64,000 bases of DNA from Candidatus Paraluminiphilus aquimaris (GTDB taxonomy: Bacteria; Pseudomonadota; Gammaproteobacteria; Pseudomonadales; Halieaceae): the NCBI RefSeq assembly GCF_026230195.1, contig NZ_CP036501.1, positions 2,108,001 to 2,172,000 on the forward strand, in the 5' to 3' direction. The notes beneath the pieces were generated by a model. It was not told the origin of the DNA and ran no database searches. It saw only the letters and a list, made by a program, of their open reading frames with translations. Position numbers and translations under genes: made by a program. Positions 40,484-48,601 of the stretch are shown in pieces (position 1 is the stretch's first letter; each line of letters starts with the position of its first letter).

Positions 40484-41369
40484 CCTGAATAAACGCCCCG
40501 AGCAAGCCAAATTCATGCTTGCGGGGCGTTTTTTTTCGCCACATCAACCCTATCTGACGGCCCACATCCGGCTCGTCAAAGGGTCTTAAAACAAGGTTTG
40601 TCCCATCCGCGATGCCGGCATCGGTCGCCATTTTCGGGAGCAGCGTTGTGCCGATACCGTTTGCTACCATTTGGACAATCGTCGTTAAACTCGTTGCTTG
40701 ATAGGGAACCGTCACATCCTTCTCCCTGAGCTTACAGGCTTCGAGTGCGTGATCACGCAGACAATGCCCTTCCTCAAGGAGTAGCATTTCAGCGCCTTGT
40801 AGATCGCGCGTACGCAACTTGCTGCTCTGCACTAGTCGGGAGTCTGGCATTGCTGCGAGGTAAAACGGGTCTTCAAACAAATTAAGTGTGTCGGTTTGGT
40901 CAGCCGGAAACGGTAAGGCGAGTAACAACACATCAAGCTCACCTACCTGAAGCGCATCGACCAACGATTTTGAAAGGTCTTCGCGAACAAAAAGCTTGCA
41001 CAGAGGATACTGAGCTCTCAATGACTTCAGCATCGAGGGCAAGATAAACGGCGCAATCGTGGGTATGACACCTAAGCGAATAGTGCCTTGAAAGGGCTCT
41101 CGAGAAGCCTCGCAGAGCGATACGATATCGTCGACGTCAGTCAAGATTCCCCTTGCTCGTTCCACCACCTCACTACCCACCGAGGTCAGCAATACCGAAC
41201 GATTATTGCGTTCGACAAGACTGATGGACAGCACCTCCTCCAGCTCCACGATAGACGCGCTGAGTGTGCTCTGACTGACATGACATGACTTCGCAGCGTT
41301 ACCGAAGTGCTGGTGCTGTGCGAGTGCACACAAATATCTCAATTGTTTTAAGGTGGGCTGTCGGGACAT
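40464..41369 (-). CDS. oxyR: Hydrogen peroxide-responsive LysR-type regulator OxyR
   Basis: The N-terminal winged helix (about 5-65) contains TLKQLRYLCALAQHQHFGNAAKSCHVSQSTLSASI. The regulatory domain (about 90-300) holds the redox loop LLLEEGHCLRDHALEACK. Cys203 and Cys212 have the spacing of E. coli Cys199 and Cys208, and the GHCLRD context is diagnostic. The 301 residues match. It is divergent from the rubrerythrin gene across a 180-base region, which makes that cassette a likely target. Its last codons contain two hairpins serving the convergent TonB-receptor transcript. Confidence 0.93.
   Translation of the reverse strand: MSRQPTLKQLRYLCALAQHQHFGNAAKSCHVSQSTLSASIVELEEVLSISLVERNNRSVLLTSVGSEVVERARGILTDVDDIVSLCEASREPFQGTIRLGVIPTIAPFILPSMLKSLRAQYPLCKLFVREDLSKSLVDALQVGELDVLLLALPFPADQTDTLNLFEDPFYLAAMPDSRLVQSSKLRTRDLQGAEMLLLEEGHCLRDHALEACKLREKDVTVPYQATSLTTIVQMVANGIGTTLLPKMATDAGIADGTNLVLRPFDEPDVGRQIGLMWRKKTPRKHEFGLLGAFIQECLDND
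40492..40536 (+). terminator. Strong intrinsic terminator of the TonB-receptor gene, inside oxyR
   Basis: AACGCCCC...GGGGCGTT (8 bp), a 2-base bulge, GCAAG/CTTGC (5 bp), an 11-base loop, then eight T residues on the plus strand. It lies entirely within oxyR coding sequence, encoding on the other strand the KKTPRKHEFGLLGAF part of the protein. Confidence 0.82.
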
Positions 41370-41549
41370 AGGTTAATCTCAAGCAAGTCATCGGCATTGT
41401 CGCGCATTTGTCCTATGTACGATCGGAAAATTCGATTGGTTTTGCCGGGTTTTTTTCGAACCATTTTGCTCGTATCTCGGTATAGTTACCGTGCAGTCGG
41501 TGATTCGACCGCGTCATGACGTAAAACGATCAAACATGGAGTAAAAGCA
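41370..41549. promoter_or_regulatory. Divergent control region oxyR / rubrerythrin cassette
   Basis: This 180-base AT-richer region has no gene. A TATAGT hexamer at 41481-41486 is a plausible -10 for the plus-strand cassette, but no good -35 lies 16-18 bases upstream, as is common for activator-dependent promoters. I did not find four clean ATAG-type elements at 10-base spacing, so an OxyR site is only suspected. A GGAG ribosome site precedes the rubrerythrin ATG. Confidence 0.4.
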
Positions 41550-41969
41550 ATGGAACTGAAAGGTAGTCAAACCGAACAGAACCTCAAGGACGCCTTCGCG
41601 GGTGAGTCTCAAGCGAACCGTCGCTACCTCTACTTCGCCTCAAAAGCGGATGTGGAAGGCTACAATGATGTTGCGGCGGTATTCCGCTCAACAGCTGAAG
41701 GCGAAACAGGACACGCGCACGGTCACCTCGAGTACCTCGAAGCCGTAGGCGATCCCGCAACAGGCCTCCCTATGGGTGACACTGTTAAGAACCTCGAAGC
41801 GTCAATCGCTGGTGAGACCCACGAGTACACAGACATGTACCCAGGCATGGCGAAGACCGCACGCGATGAAGATTTCGACGAGATCGCAGACTGGTTTGAG
41901 ACACTGGCAAAAGCAGAGCGTAGTCACGCTAACCGCTTCCAAAAGGCGCTTGACAACCTCGACGCATAA
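41550..41969 (+). CDS. Rubrerythrin without rubredoxin domain
   Basis: Ferritin-like di-iron peroxidase that reduces hydrogen peroxide to water. All seven expected ligands are seen: Glu19 in FAGESQANRRY, Glu52/His55 in EGETGH, Glu89/Glu92 in AGETHEY, and Glu123/His126 in KAERSHANRF. Classical rubrerythrins (about 190 residues) add a C-terminal rubredoxin domain that supplies electrons. Here the 139-residue protein ends at the four-helix bundle, so it needs an external donor. It is followed 74 bases later by a two-cluster iron-sulfur protein, a plausible donor. Confidence 0.93.
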   Translation: MELKGSQTEQNLKDAFAGESQANRRYLYFASKADVEGYNDVAAVFRSTAEGETGHAHGHLEYLEAVGDPATGLPMGDTVKNLEASIAGETHEYTDMYPGMAKTARDEDFDEIADWFETLAKAERSHANRFQKALDNLDA

Positions 41970-42046
41970 GCCGCGGCGGTCAAATGTTTACGGGGGGACA
42001 TCAGTCCCCTCTTTTGGTTACCCCCAAACTGATTAAGGATTAAGTG

Positions 42047-43375
42047 ATGCGTGAAGGTAGCGTTGAAGCACCTACTCGGCACCCCATAGAGTGGAAGACA
42101 GAGGCGTTTTGGGACCGAGATGCCCTTAATGATGAGCTTGCACGCGTCTATGACGTATGCCACGGCTGTCGTCGTTGCGTGAGTTTATGCGACTCGTTTC
42201 CCACACTGTTCGATCTGATCGATGAATCCGAAACGTTTGAAGTAGATGGCGTAGCGCTGGACGACTACAACAAAGTCGTCGACCAGTGCTACATGTGTGA
42301 CCTTTGCTATCTGACGAAGTGCCCCTACGTGCCACCACACGAGTTTAACGTGGACTTCCCGCACCTCATGCTGCGTGCGAAAGCACAGAACTTTAAGGAC
42401 AAAGGCGCAAACTTGCGCGACAAAGTCCTGACCTCTACGGACGCGCTAATGAGTACCATCGCCACAATCCCGCTGGTAGATGTAACCGCGAATGCGCTCA
42501 ACAAAAACGCCACCTTCAGGAAGGCGTTAGAGAGTAGTTTCGATATCGCCGCTGAGGCGCCCTTACCCGAGATTCACCGAAACACCCTGATAAAGCGCGC
42601 TAAAAAGCTTGTTACCGAGATCGAAGCTGCACCTGTTGGTGCCACGACCGGCAAACTTGCCTTGTACGCTACCTGCTACGGAAATTATTCAAGCCCCACC
42701 ATTGGTGAGGATTTCATCAAGGTCTATCAGCACAACGATGTCAGTATCGACGTTATTCCAAAAGAAAAATGTTGCGGCATGCCAAAGTTAGAGCTTGGCG
42801 ATTTGGATGCCGTTGAAGCACTTAAAGAGGCAAACATCCCGCTTCTCGCAGGGCTAGTAGATCAGGGTTACGACCTTACGGCACCCATTCCCTCATGCGT
42901 TCTGATGTACAAGCAAGAGCTCCCACTGTTGTTTCCAGACGACCCCGATGTGCTGAAGGTCAAAAATGCATTCTATGACCCATTCGAATACCTGTGGATG
43001 CGACACAAAGGGGAAGCATTAAAGACCGACTTCGCGCAGAGCCTAGGCAACATTGCCTATCAGGTTGCGTGCCACCAACGGGTGCAAAACATTGGTCTCA
43101 AAACCCGGGATATTCTATCGCTTATCGAAGAAACCACTGTGATCGCGCACGAACGCTGTTCTGGCCACGATGGTACTTATGCGGTGAAAAAGGAAACACG
43201 CGACAAGTCCGTTAAAATAGCGCGGCCAACGGTACGTAAGGTCAACGACCAAAAACCCGATCATTTTATTTCCGATTGTCCAATGGCCGGGGAACACATC
43301 GCCAACTTGGCAGACAGCGTTAGCACTGCTCAGCATCCTATGACGCTGCTTCGCATGGCCTATGGACTCAATTAA
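42047..43375 (+). CDS. GlpC/HdrD-like iron-sulfur protein with two ferredoxin-type cysteine clusters and CCG-like domains
   Basis: The N-terminal region has two cysteine clusters. The first is CHGCRRCVSLC (Cys38, 41, 44, 48) and the second is CYMCDLCYLTKCP (Cys81, 84, 87, 92), whose last spacing is four rather than the usual three residues. The C-terminal part has two cysteine-rich CCG-like halves. One holds ATCYGNYSSP and EKCCGMPKLELGD; the other holds VACHQRVQNIGLKTRDIL and HERCSGHDGTYAVKKE. This resembles GlpC and heterodisulfide reductase subunits, which pass electrons between thiols or quinones and partners. No membrane segment is evident. I chose the ATG six bases after AAGGAT. Its role as rubrerythrin reductase is inferred from position. 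Confidence 0.85.
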   Translation: MREGSVEAPTRHPIEWKTEAFWDRDALNDELARVYDVCHGCRRCVSLCDSFPTLFDLIDESETFEVDGVALDDYNKVVDQCYMCDLCYLTKCPYVPPHEFNVDFPHLMLRAKAQNFKDKGANLRDKVLTSTDALMSTIATIPLVDVTANALNKNATFRKALESSFDIAAEAPLPEIHRNTLIKRAKKLVTEIEAAPVGATTGKLALYATCYGNYSSPTIGEDFIKVYQHNDVSIDVIPKEKCCGMPKLELGDLDAVEALKEANIPLLAGLVDQGYDLTAPIPSCVLMYKQELPLLFPDDPDVLKVKNAFYDPFEYLWMRHKGEALKTDFAQSLGNIAYQVACHQRVQNIGLKTRDILSLIEETTVIAHERCSGHDGTYAVKKETRDKSVKIARPTVRKVNDQKPDHFISDCPMAGEHIANLADSVSTAQHPMTLLRMAYGLN

Positions 43376-43390
43376 ACAAGGAGATTATTG

Positions 43391-43987
43391 ATGCCTCTTT
43401 TGACACGCAGCGATCTCTGGTCGCTAGAACAGTACTCAGAACAACGCGAAAACTTCCGCTTGGAAGTCCTCGCGCACAAGAAAAATCGCCAGCTTGCGTT
43501 GGGTGATAATGCGCGAATTTATTTTGAGGACACGCTCACCATTCGCTATCAAATCCAGGAAATGCTGCGTATCGAGAAAGTGTTCGAGGTGGCCGGTATC
43601 GAAGAGGAGCTAGCCGCATACAACCCTTTGATTCCTGATGGTACAAACTGGAAAGCCACCTTCATGATCGAATTTGGTGACCCAGAGGAGCGTGCCGAGC
43701 GACTTAGAGAAATGCGCGGTATTGAGAATTGCATTAATCTCGAAATTGAAGGGCACGGCGTAGCTCAGGTAATTGCCGACGAAGACTTAGAGCGTGAGAC
43801 CGAAGAGAAAACCTCCGCGGTCCACTTTATGCGGTTTGAACTCAGCACGGATCAAATTGCCGCGCTGAAAGACGGTGCAAAACTCTTCGCAAGTGTTGAG
43901 CACGCCGCTTACCCCATTCCTCGCTTTGAAGTGTCGCAGACAACGCGAGACGCGCTGACTAAAGATCTCGTACTAACATCGCACTAA
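43391..43987 (+). CDS. DUF3501 family protein
   Basis: Hydrophilic 198-residue protein that I recognise as DUF3501, a family of unknown function. It has an N-terminal helical part with KNRQLALGDNARIYFEDTLTIRYQIQEMLRIE and a more acidic C-terminal half ending SVEHAAYPIPRFEVS. There are no cysteine motifs for a cofactor and no signal or membrane segment. It follows the iron-sulfur gene by 15 bases with an AAGGAG site. The association with rubrerythrin and a CCG-type protein recurs in other genomes as far as I recall, suggesting a shared task. The ATG is preferred over a TTG one codon earlier. Confidence 0.82.
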   Translation: MPLLTRSDLWSLEQYSEQRENFRLEVLAHKKNRQLALGDNARIYFEDTLTIRYQIQEMLRIEKVFEVAGIEEELAAYNPLIPDGTNWKATFMIEFGDPEERAERLREMRGIENCINLEIEGHGVAQVIADEDLERETEEKTSAVHFMRFELSTDQIAALKDGAKLFASVEHAAYPIPRFEVSQTTRDALTKDLVLTSH

Positions 43988-44003
43988 GTCGGCGCAGATA
44001 GGA

Positions 44004-44028
44004 TTCAGGGCCCTTCTGGGGCCTTGAA
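44004..44028. terminator. Hairpin at the DUF3501/FAD-oxidoreductase convergent junction
   Basis: TTCAGGGCCC-TTCTG-GGGCCTTGAA forms a 9-10 bp stem with one mismatch in the 63-base gap between convergent genes. It has no T run, so a bidirectional 3'-end role is only likely. Confidence 0.4.
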
Positions 44029-44050
44029 CTAACTGTCCTTACCCGCCCCG

Positions 44051-45301
44051 TCAATACCGCTGTATGCGCTGAAAACTCCTGTTAGGGCGATACGGTTCTA
44101 ATACTGAGGACGGCACGCCTGTGATCAGCTCCTGTGAAACCAATTCGCCTACGATGGGCGCCAAGGACACACCGCTGTGCATAATGGCGATGTAACTCTT
44201 AGGTTGCGTCGGGCTTACCCCCAAAACCGGGTGCCCATCGAGCGGGAGCGGTCGCCAACCAATTAGGACTTCTTCAAGCGCGATATCGGTGGGCAGCGAA
44301 GGCAAAAAATGTCTCGCTGTCTCCAGCAATCGACTCGCATGTTGCTGAGCAAGCGTGGTCGATGGAAAGTGAGTGGGGTGCGCAGACAGGCGCTTTGCAT
44401 GTGCCTCGGTCTCAGGCGGCCCCTCCTGTTCGCCAAGAACAAGTCGACCGTCCCCACGCTGATGAATGTGCACACCAGGCGCGACAAAGATCGTATTAAG
44501 CAGTTTCGGCACTGGCTTGGTGATCACAACAACACCAGGTGTCGTACGCTGGGGAATATCAATACCCGCCAGATTCAATGTTGCTTGTTGATTTGCCCCT
44601 GTCGCCAGTACGTACTTGTCCACGACGATCTCACCGCAGTCGGTCTCGAGAACCGCAAGCCCTCCGCCCCCTTCCCTCACCCTGTTGACACTGCAGTTGT
44701 CCAGTAATCTGAGCCCTAATCTCTCGGCGGCGCTGACCAGCCGCTGCGACGCACGCGTAGCGTCCACGGCACCATCTCGTGGTGAATAAGCCACCTCTGT
44801 GGCGCCACGAAAATCCGCCATGGGTTCAAGCGTCTGAGCCTCGCTTAGGTCAATCATTTTTGCCGGCTCACCCCACAACTGCTGTTCGAGGATATCGCGT
44901 GCTAAACGTCTCTGACGCGCCTCACTTTCGAACCATTCGAGCGACCCACCCCACTTGACCTCTAGGTTCAACTCGGCCTGCAAGCGCTGCCAGGCGGCAA
45001 TGCCTGACTGATTGAATGCGTGGTAATGCCGTGGTTGCTTGGCCCATGTCGCGTTAATCCACGCGAAGGTACCTCGACTGGCGCCACCACCGACAGTAGA
45101 TCGATCGATCAAGGTCACGCGCGCGCCCCGCTTCACCAAATTGTAAGCGATACTTGAGCCCACGATACCAGCGCCAATAACCGCTATGTGGGGCGACTCA
45201 CTCGTCAGATTGCGGGCATTTGCGACACCGCTCAACGCCGTCGCAAAGAAAAGCCAACGATTGAACATCCGACGGTGTATACCCTTTTTCCCTTGCGACA
45301 C
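44051..45301 (-). CDS. FAD-dependent oxidoreductase (DAO family) with Tat-like signal
   Basis: D-amino-acid-oxidase/dehydrogenase-fold enzyme. The FAD motif is IAVIGAGIVGSSIAYNLVKRGARVTLIDR. GGGASRGTFAWINA follows, and the C-terminal IGWRPLPLDGHPVLGVSP and AIMHSGVSLAPIVGELV segments are typical. The GTG start has GGAGG just upstream and gives an N terminus containing HRRMFNRWLFFATALSGVANA, a twin-arginine-like signal. Export of a folded flavoprotein is therefore plausible. An ATG at codon 12 would lose the arginines. The substrate is unknown; a D-amino acid or other secondary amine is inferred from the family. Confidence 0.82.
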   Translation of the reverse strand: MSQGKKGIHRRMFNRWLFFATALSGVANARNLTSESPHIAVIGAGIVGSSIAYNLVKRGARVTLIDRSTVGGGASRGTFAWINATWAKQPRHYHAFNQSGIAAWQRLQAELNLEVKWGGSLEWFESEARQRRLARDILEQQLWGEPAKMIDLSEAQTLEPMADFRGATEVAYSPRDGAVDATRASQRLVSAAERLGLRLLDNCSVNRVREGGGGLAVLETDCGEIVVDKYVLATGANQQATLNLAGIDIPQRTTPGVVVITKPVPKLLNTIFVAPGVHIHQRGDGRLVLGEQEGPPETEAHAKRLSAHPTHFPSTTLAQQHASRLLETARHFLPSLPTDIALEEVLIGWRPLPLDGHPVLGVSPTQPKSYIAIMHSGVSLAPIVGELVSQELITGVPSSVLEPYRPNRSFQRIQRY

Positions 45302-45545
45302 GCGGCCTCCGTTAACTCACTTAAAGTATCTGTTTGGATACCCCACCTGTTATATCTGATATCCGTTGCTCGGTGCGACACAACAAAGCAGCCGTTAATC
45401 CAAAAATACTAATAAATGCCACAGTTCTGACCTCTTACGATTACCGAATTTACCCATGTGGCGCTGGAATAGGTTGCTCACAACCGATAGGCTTCGGTGC
45501 TCGTATTTTTTACGTTCTCGCTTTCACTTTTTAGGATGCAGCGCA

Positions 45546-46370
45546 ATGACACTCGTGGTTTTTGATATGGATAGAACGCTGCTGAACGCTCAATCCCAAA
45601 TCTCGGCGTACACACAAGACACTCTCCGTATGATGCGGCGAGAAGGCATCGATTACACCATCGCAACAGGCAGGACATTACAAGCAGCCCTACAACCACT
45701 CGATGACAACGGTTTCGACCGATCTATGGTGCTCAAAAACGGGGCTGTCATCTGGGAGCCGAGCCTGGGCTCTTACAGTCACCATCACCTGCTAACCCCT
45801 TCTGAGGTCAATAATGTCATTGGCATCTTCACCCAGAACCTACTCACACCGTTCGTGTTTACACTCGAACAGGGTGTACGACACGCGGTGTATCACGCCC
45901 CTCTCAAGGAAGGCTACGAAACAAAACTTGCTCATCTTTTCGAAAAAGAACGGGAATTACCGCTTCAACGTATCGAGGAGATGCCCCAGGACGCGCACGT
46001 TATTAACGTATCGGCCATGGGCACACAGGACGCGGTTAATTGTGTTGTGGATTTCGTCGCTCATCATCCTCATCTTGTTGCTTATTCGGGAATTGCGCTG
46101 AAAGAGCAGGGATTGGCGTGGCTAGACGTCCATCATAGCGAGGGATCAAAAGGAAACGGTGTCAGTCACGTTGCAAAGCGTGCAGGCTACACGGAGATCA
46201 TCGCCTTTGGAGATGGGGACAACGACCTTAGCCTTTTCGAAGTGGCCACCGAAGCCTATGCCGTGGAGAACGCAGACAATGAGCTCAAAGAGATCGCAAC
46301 GGAGATCATTGGGCATCATGATGAGGATGGCGTTGCTCAATTTCTACGCAAACGATTTAACCTGTCTTAG
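45546..46370 (+). CDS. HAD-superfamily phosphatase, Cof/IIB type
   Basis: The motifs are FDMDRTLLN (nucleophile and acid aspartates), ATGRTLQAA (motif II), the lysine in ALKEQGLAW...GSKGNGVSHVAKRAG, and FGDGDNDLSLFE (motif IV). The C2 cap between motifs II and III fits the IIB subclass that acts on sugar or nucleotide phosphates. I chose the ATG giving MTLVVFDMD, with AGGA upstream. The longer frame before it has no likeness to the family. At 274 residues it has normal length. It is transcribed divergently from the FAD oxidoreductase across about 240 bases in which I see no other gene. Confidence 0.87.
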   Translation: MTLVVFDMDRTLLNAQSQISAYTQDTLRMMRREGIDYTIATGRTLQAALQPLDDNGFDRSMVLKNGAVIWEPSLGSYSHHHLLTPSEVNNVIGIFTQNLLTPFVFTLEQGVRHAVYHAPLKEGYETKLAHLFEKERELPLQRIEEMPQDAHVINVSAMGTQDAVNCVVDFVAHHPHLVAYSGIALKEQGLAWLDVHHSEGSKGNGVSHVAKRAGYTEIIAFGDGDNDLSLFEVATEAYAVENADNELKEIATEIIGHHDEDGVAQFLRKRFNLS

Positions 46371-46642
46371 TCGGCAACTAGGCGGCTCGTCGGTAACGAT
46401 GCGGATCAACTCTGGGGTCTCCGACCGACCGGTTTAAAAGGCCGTCTATCGGTGATGCGTCTCAGACCATCGTGTACTCGACGACAAGCGAATCATGACG
46501 GTCGTCGCTGTGACTCAAAATACTGAGCTTCTATTTACCGTCGCGGCAGCGAGTCGCCCTACTGACAAGCCCCTGATTGAAGCTCGCGCTATACTCAAGC
46601 CGGGCGAGCGAGCCACCCACTATCCATGGAGGATTTAAACCA

Positions 46643-47560
46643 GTGCTATCTGCGATGACTGCTCTTAGGTACGGACTTTACGCAGTCCTTTTACTCGGTT
46701 TCATATTCGGAATCGCTCTCCCATGGCTCGGTTTAAAATCGGGATCTGAGCCACTCCTTGACAAGCGACCTAGTCGAGCTTTTGAAGATATTGTTATCGA
46801 TAGTGAGGGTTTACGCCTTGAGGGATGGTGGATGCCGGCAACAAATCCACGGGCGATTGTCCTGTTCGCCCATGGCGCCGGGTCGAGCCGATTCTCTCCT
46901 TTTTTCAACACGCTAGGGTTTTACGATCATCTGAACAGCCAGGGCATTTCTGTTCTTACGTTTGATCAACGCAACCATGGGAATTCGGAGTATACCGACG
47001 GATACCTGCGCATGGGTGCGACCGAATACAGAGACCTTCAGGCCGCAAATCGCTGGCTACAAAATCGAAAATCTGGCGACGTTCCAGTCATTGTATGCGG
47101 TCTTTCAATGGGCGGCGCTACAGCGATCTACGCCATTGCAAACGGAATGTCCGCCGACGGCTTATTACTATTTGATCCAATGTTAAACACCTACGATGCG
47201 CTCGCTCAGGGCGGTTACGTCGGTTACGGACTGTCGCCAGCACTGTTTAAGCCTATGGCTTGGCTGGCGCCCTATTTCTGGGGCCTCCCCAGAGGAAAAA
47301 ATGATGCGTTGAGGTTGGGTGCAGACCTATCCCTTCCCATTCATATTGTTCAAAACAAAGATGACCCCATTACTCGCGCCGTGTGGAGCGAGACGTTAGC
47401 GGCAAACAATAGCTCGGCAACATTGACCTATGTGCCGCGCATCGAGCCAGATCACCCCTGCTTGGCTGATAAAGGACGATGGGGCACGCACGCATCGTCC
47501 TATCATTGTCATCCCGAGTGGACCATGGCAGAGGTTGAGCGGCTCCTCGGTCGACTCTGA
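46643..47560 (+). CDS. Alpha/beta hydrolase, membrane-anchored
   Basis: An N-terminal membrane segment (about residues 8-30) is followed by a serine hydrolase domain. The oxyanion region is FAHGAGSSR, the nucleophile elbow is CGLSMGGAT, and the acid and histidine are expected near QNKDDPITR and the C-terminal SSYHCHPEW. Residues in between match YqkD/FrsA-like hydrolases acting on small esters. The GTG start is favoured by GGAGGA ten bases upstream; an ATG four codons later is possible. At 305 residues it stands alone, with a 272-base leader in which I see no gene. Confidence 0.8.
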   Translation: MLSAMTALRYGLYAVLLLGFIFGIALPWLGLKSGSEPLLDKRPSRAFEDIVIDSEGLRLEGWWMPATNPRAIVLFAHGAGSSRFSPFFNTLGFYDHLNSQGISVLTFDQRNHGNSEYTDGYLRMGATEYRDLQAANRWLQNRKSGDVPVIVCGLSMGGATAIYAIANGMSADGLLLFDPMLNTYDALAQGGYVGYGLSPALFKPMAWLAPYFWGLPRGKNDALRLGADLSLPIHIVQNKDDPITRAVWSETLAANNSSATLTYVPRIEPDHPCLADKGRWGTHASSYHCHPEWTMAEVERLLGRL

Positions 47561-47671
47561 CGCGCTTGTTGCGCAAGCAGCTAGCTGGACAGGCGTTCGA
47601 CGAAACATTCGACTAATGAACCGAATGGTTCGGTTTGACCTATACTTCCATAACTCAACGGAGGAACTCCC

Positions 47672-48214
47672 ATGAAACGCACGTTACTAGCACTGACACT
47701 CGGTATGACAGCCTCGGCGACAACGCTCGCATGCCCAGAGTTTTTGAACACAGAAATGCGCAAGCTCAGCTCCAAAGACACGGTTAACTTTTGCGAGAGT
47801 TACGCAGGTAAGCCTATGCTCATCGTGAACACAGCGAGTAATTGTGGCTACACCCCGCAGTTCACGGGGCTTGAACAGCTTCACCAAGATTACAAAGACA
47901 AAGGCCTCGTCGTCGTCGGCTTTTCGTCGGATGACTTCTTCCAAGAAGAGAACGATGAAGCCGACGCGGCAACCGTGTGCTTTGAGAAATACGACGTTTC
48001 GTTCCCCGTTATGGCAACGACGTCTGTTCGTGGTCGTAACGCTAACCCCGTCTTCCAAGGCTTGGGCGAGGCGAAAGGATACCCACGTTGGAATTTCAAC
48101 AAGTATGTCGTCTCAGGAAGCGGTGAAGTGGTTGCAAAATTTGGTTCAGGCGTCGGGCCCGATAGCAGTGAATTACGCGATCTCATTGACGAGGTAACTG
48201 TCGGCGGAGAGTAG
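47672..48214 (+). CDS. Periplasmic glutathione peroxidase-family protein
   Basis: The signal peptide MKRTLLALTLGMTASATTLA leads to a thioredoxin-fold peroxidase. The peroxidatic cysteine is Cys58 in NTASNCGYTPQ, and the tryptophan-bearing motif is PRWNFNKYVV. The conserved FSSDDFFQEE loop replaces the cytosolic FPxNQFxxQEP form. Such cysteine peroxidases usually draw on thioredoxin-type donors rather than glutathione. Export suggests defence against outside peroxide. The 180 residues match. The GGAGG site is eight bases from the ATG. A small HNH gene follows 8 bases on. Confidence 0.9.
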   Translation: MKRTLLALTLGMTASATTLACPEFLNTEMRKLSSKDTVNFCESYAGKPMLIVNTASNCGYTPQFTGLEQLHQDYKDKGLVVVGFSSDDFFQEENDEADAATVCFEKYDVSFPVMATTSVRGRNANPVFQGLGEAKGYPRWNFNKYVVSGSGEVVAKFGSGVGPDSSELRDLIDEVTVGGE

Positions 48215-48222
48215 TCTCCTGG

Positions 48223-48516
48223 ATGGTTAATCACGCCGCCCTACCGCCCTGTGCTTGTTGTGGCAGGGTGGTGGCACTCACCTTCCATCACTTGATCCCC
48301 AAAAAGGTTCATCGACGAAAAGGCTTTCGTAAACGGTTTTCGAAAGAACAACTCAATGTGGGCGTCCGCATTTGCCGTAAATGCCACAAAGGCGTCCACA
48401 CTCTCTACGATGAAATAACACTCGCTACGCGCTTCAACACCCTTGAGAAATTGCTGACTGACGAGACACTGGCGGCACACTTTCGCTGGGTTTCTAAGCA
48501 ACGAGAGTCACTTTGA
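48223..48516 (+). CDS. Small HNH-endonuclease-like protein
   Basis: A 97-residue basic protein with CACC at the N terminus, FHHLIPKKVHR, QLNVGVRICRKCHKGVH and no further domain. The two CXXC-type pairs (Cys10/13, Cys51/54) and the His-His...Asn...His series match a zinc-stabilised HNH fold. Stand-alone HNH proteins of this size are widespread and mostly uncharacterised. It is 8 bases after the peroxidase gene without a clear ribosome site, so it may be translated by coupling. Nuclease activity is inferred from motifs only. Confidence 0.75.
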   Translation: MVNHAALPPCACCGRVVALTFHHLIPKKVHRRKGFRKRFSKEQLNVGVRICRKCHKGVHTLYDEITLATRFNTLEKLLTDETLAAHFRWVSKQRESL

Positions 48517-48601
48517 GCGCATAAGCAACAAAAGGTAATTGGCTACCGCCTTTAAGAACCGCATGCTCACCGTCAATACCGAGTTGTGCTTCCGATGGAT
48601 G

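Noticed and set aside
41405-41445. CTAT, TCGG and CGAT spaced about ten bases apart, as a possible OxyR site
   Set aside because: Only one or two of the four elements resemble the consensus. I kept the general suspicion of OxyR control but not this site.
46371-46642. 272-base gap before the alpha/beta hydrolase as a possible small RNA or broken gene
   Set aside because: No conserved hairpin with T run, no tRNA-like fold and no frame with protein likeness. I see nothing to support a feature.
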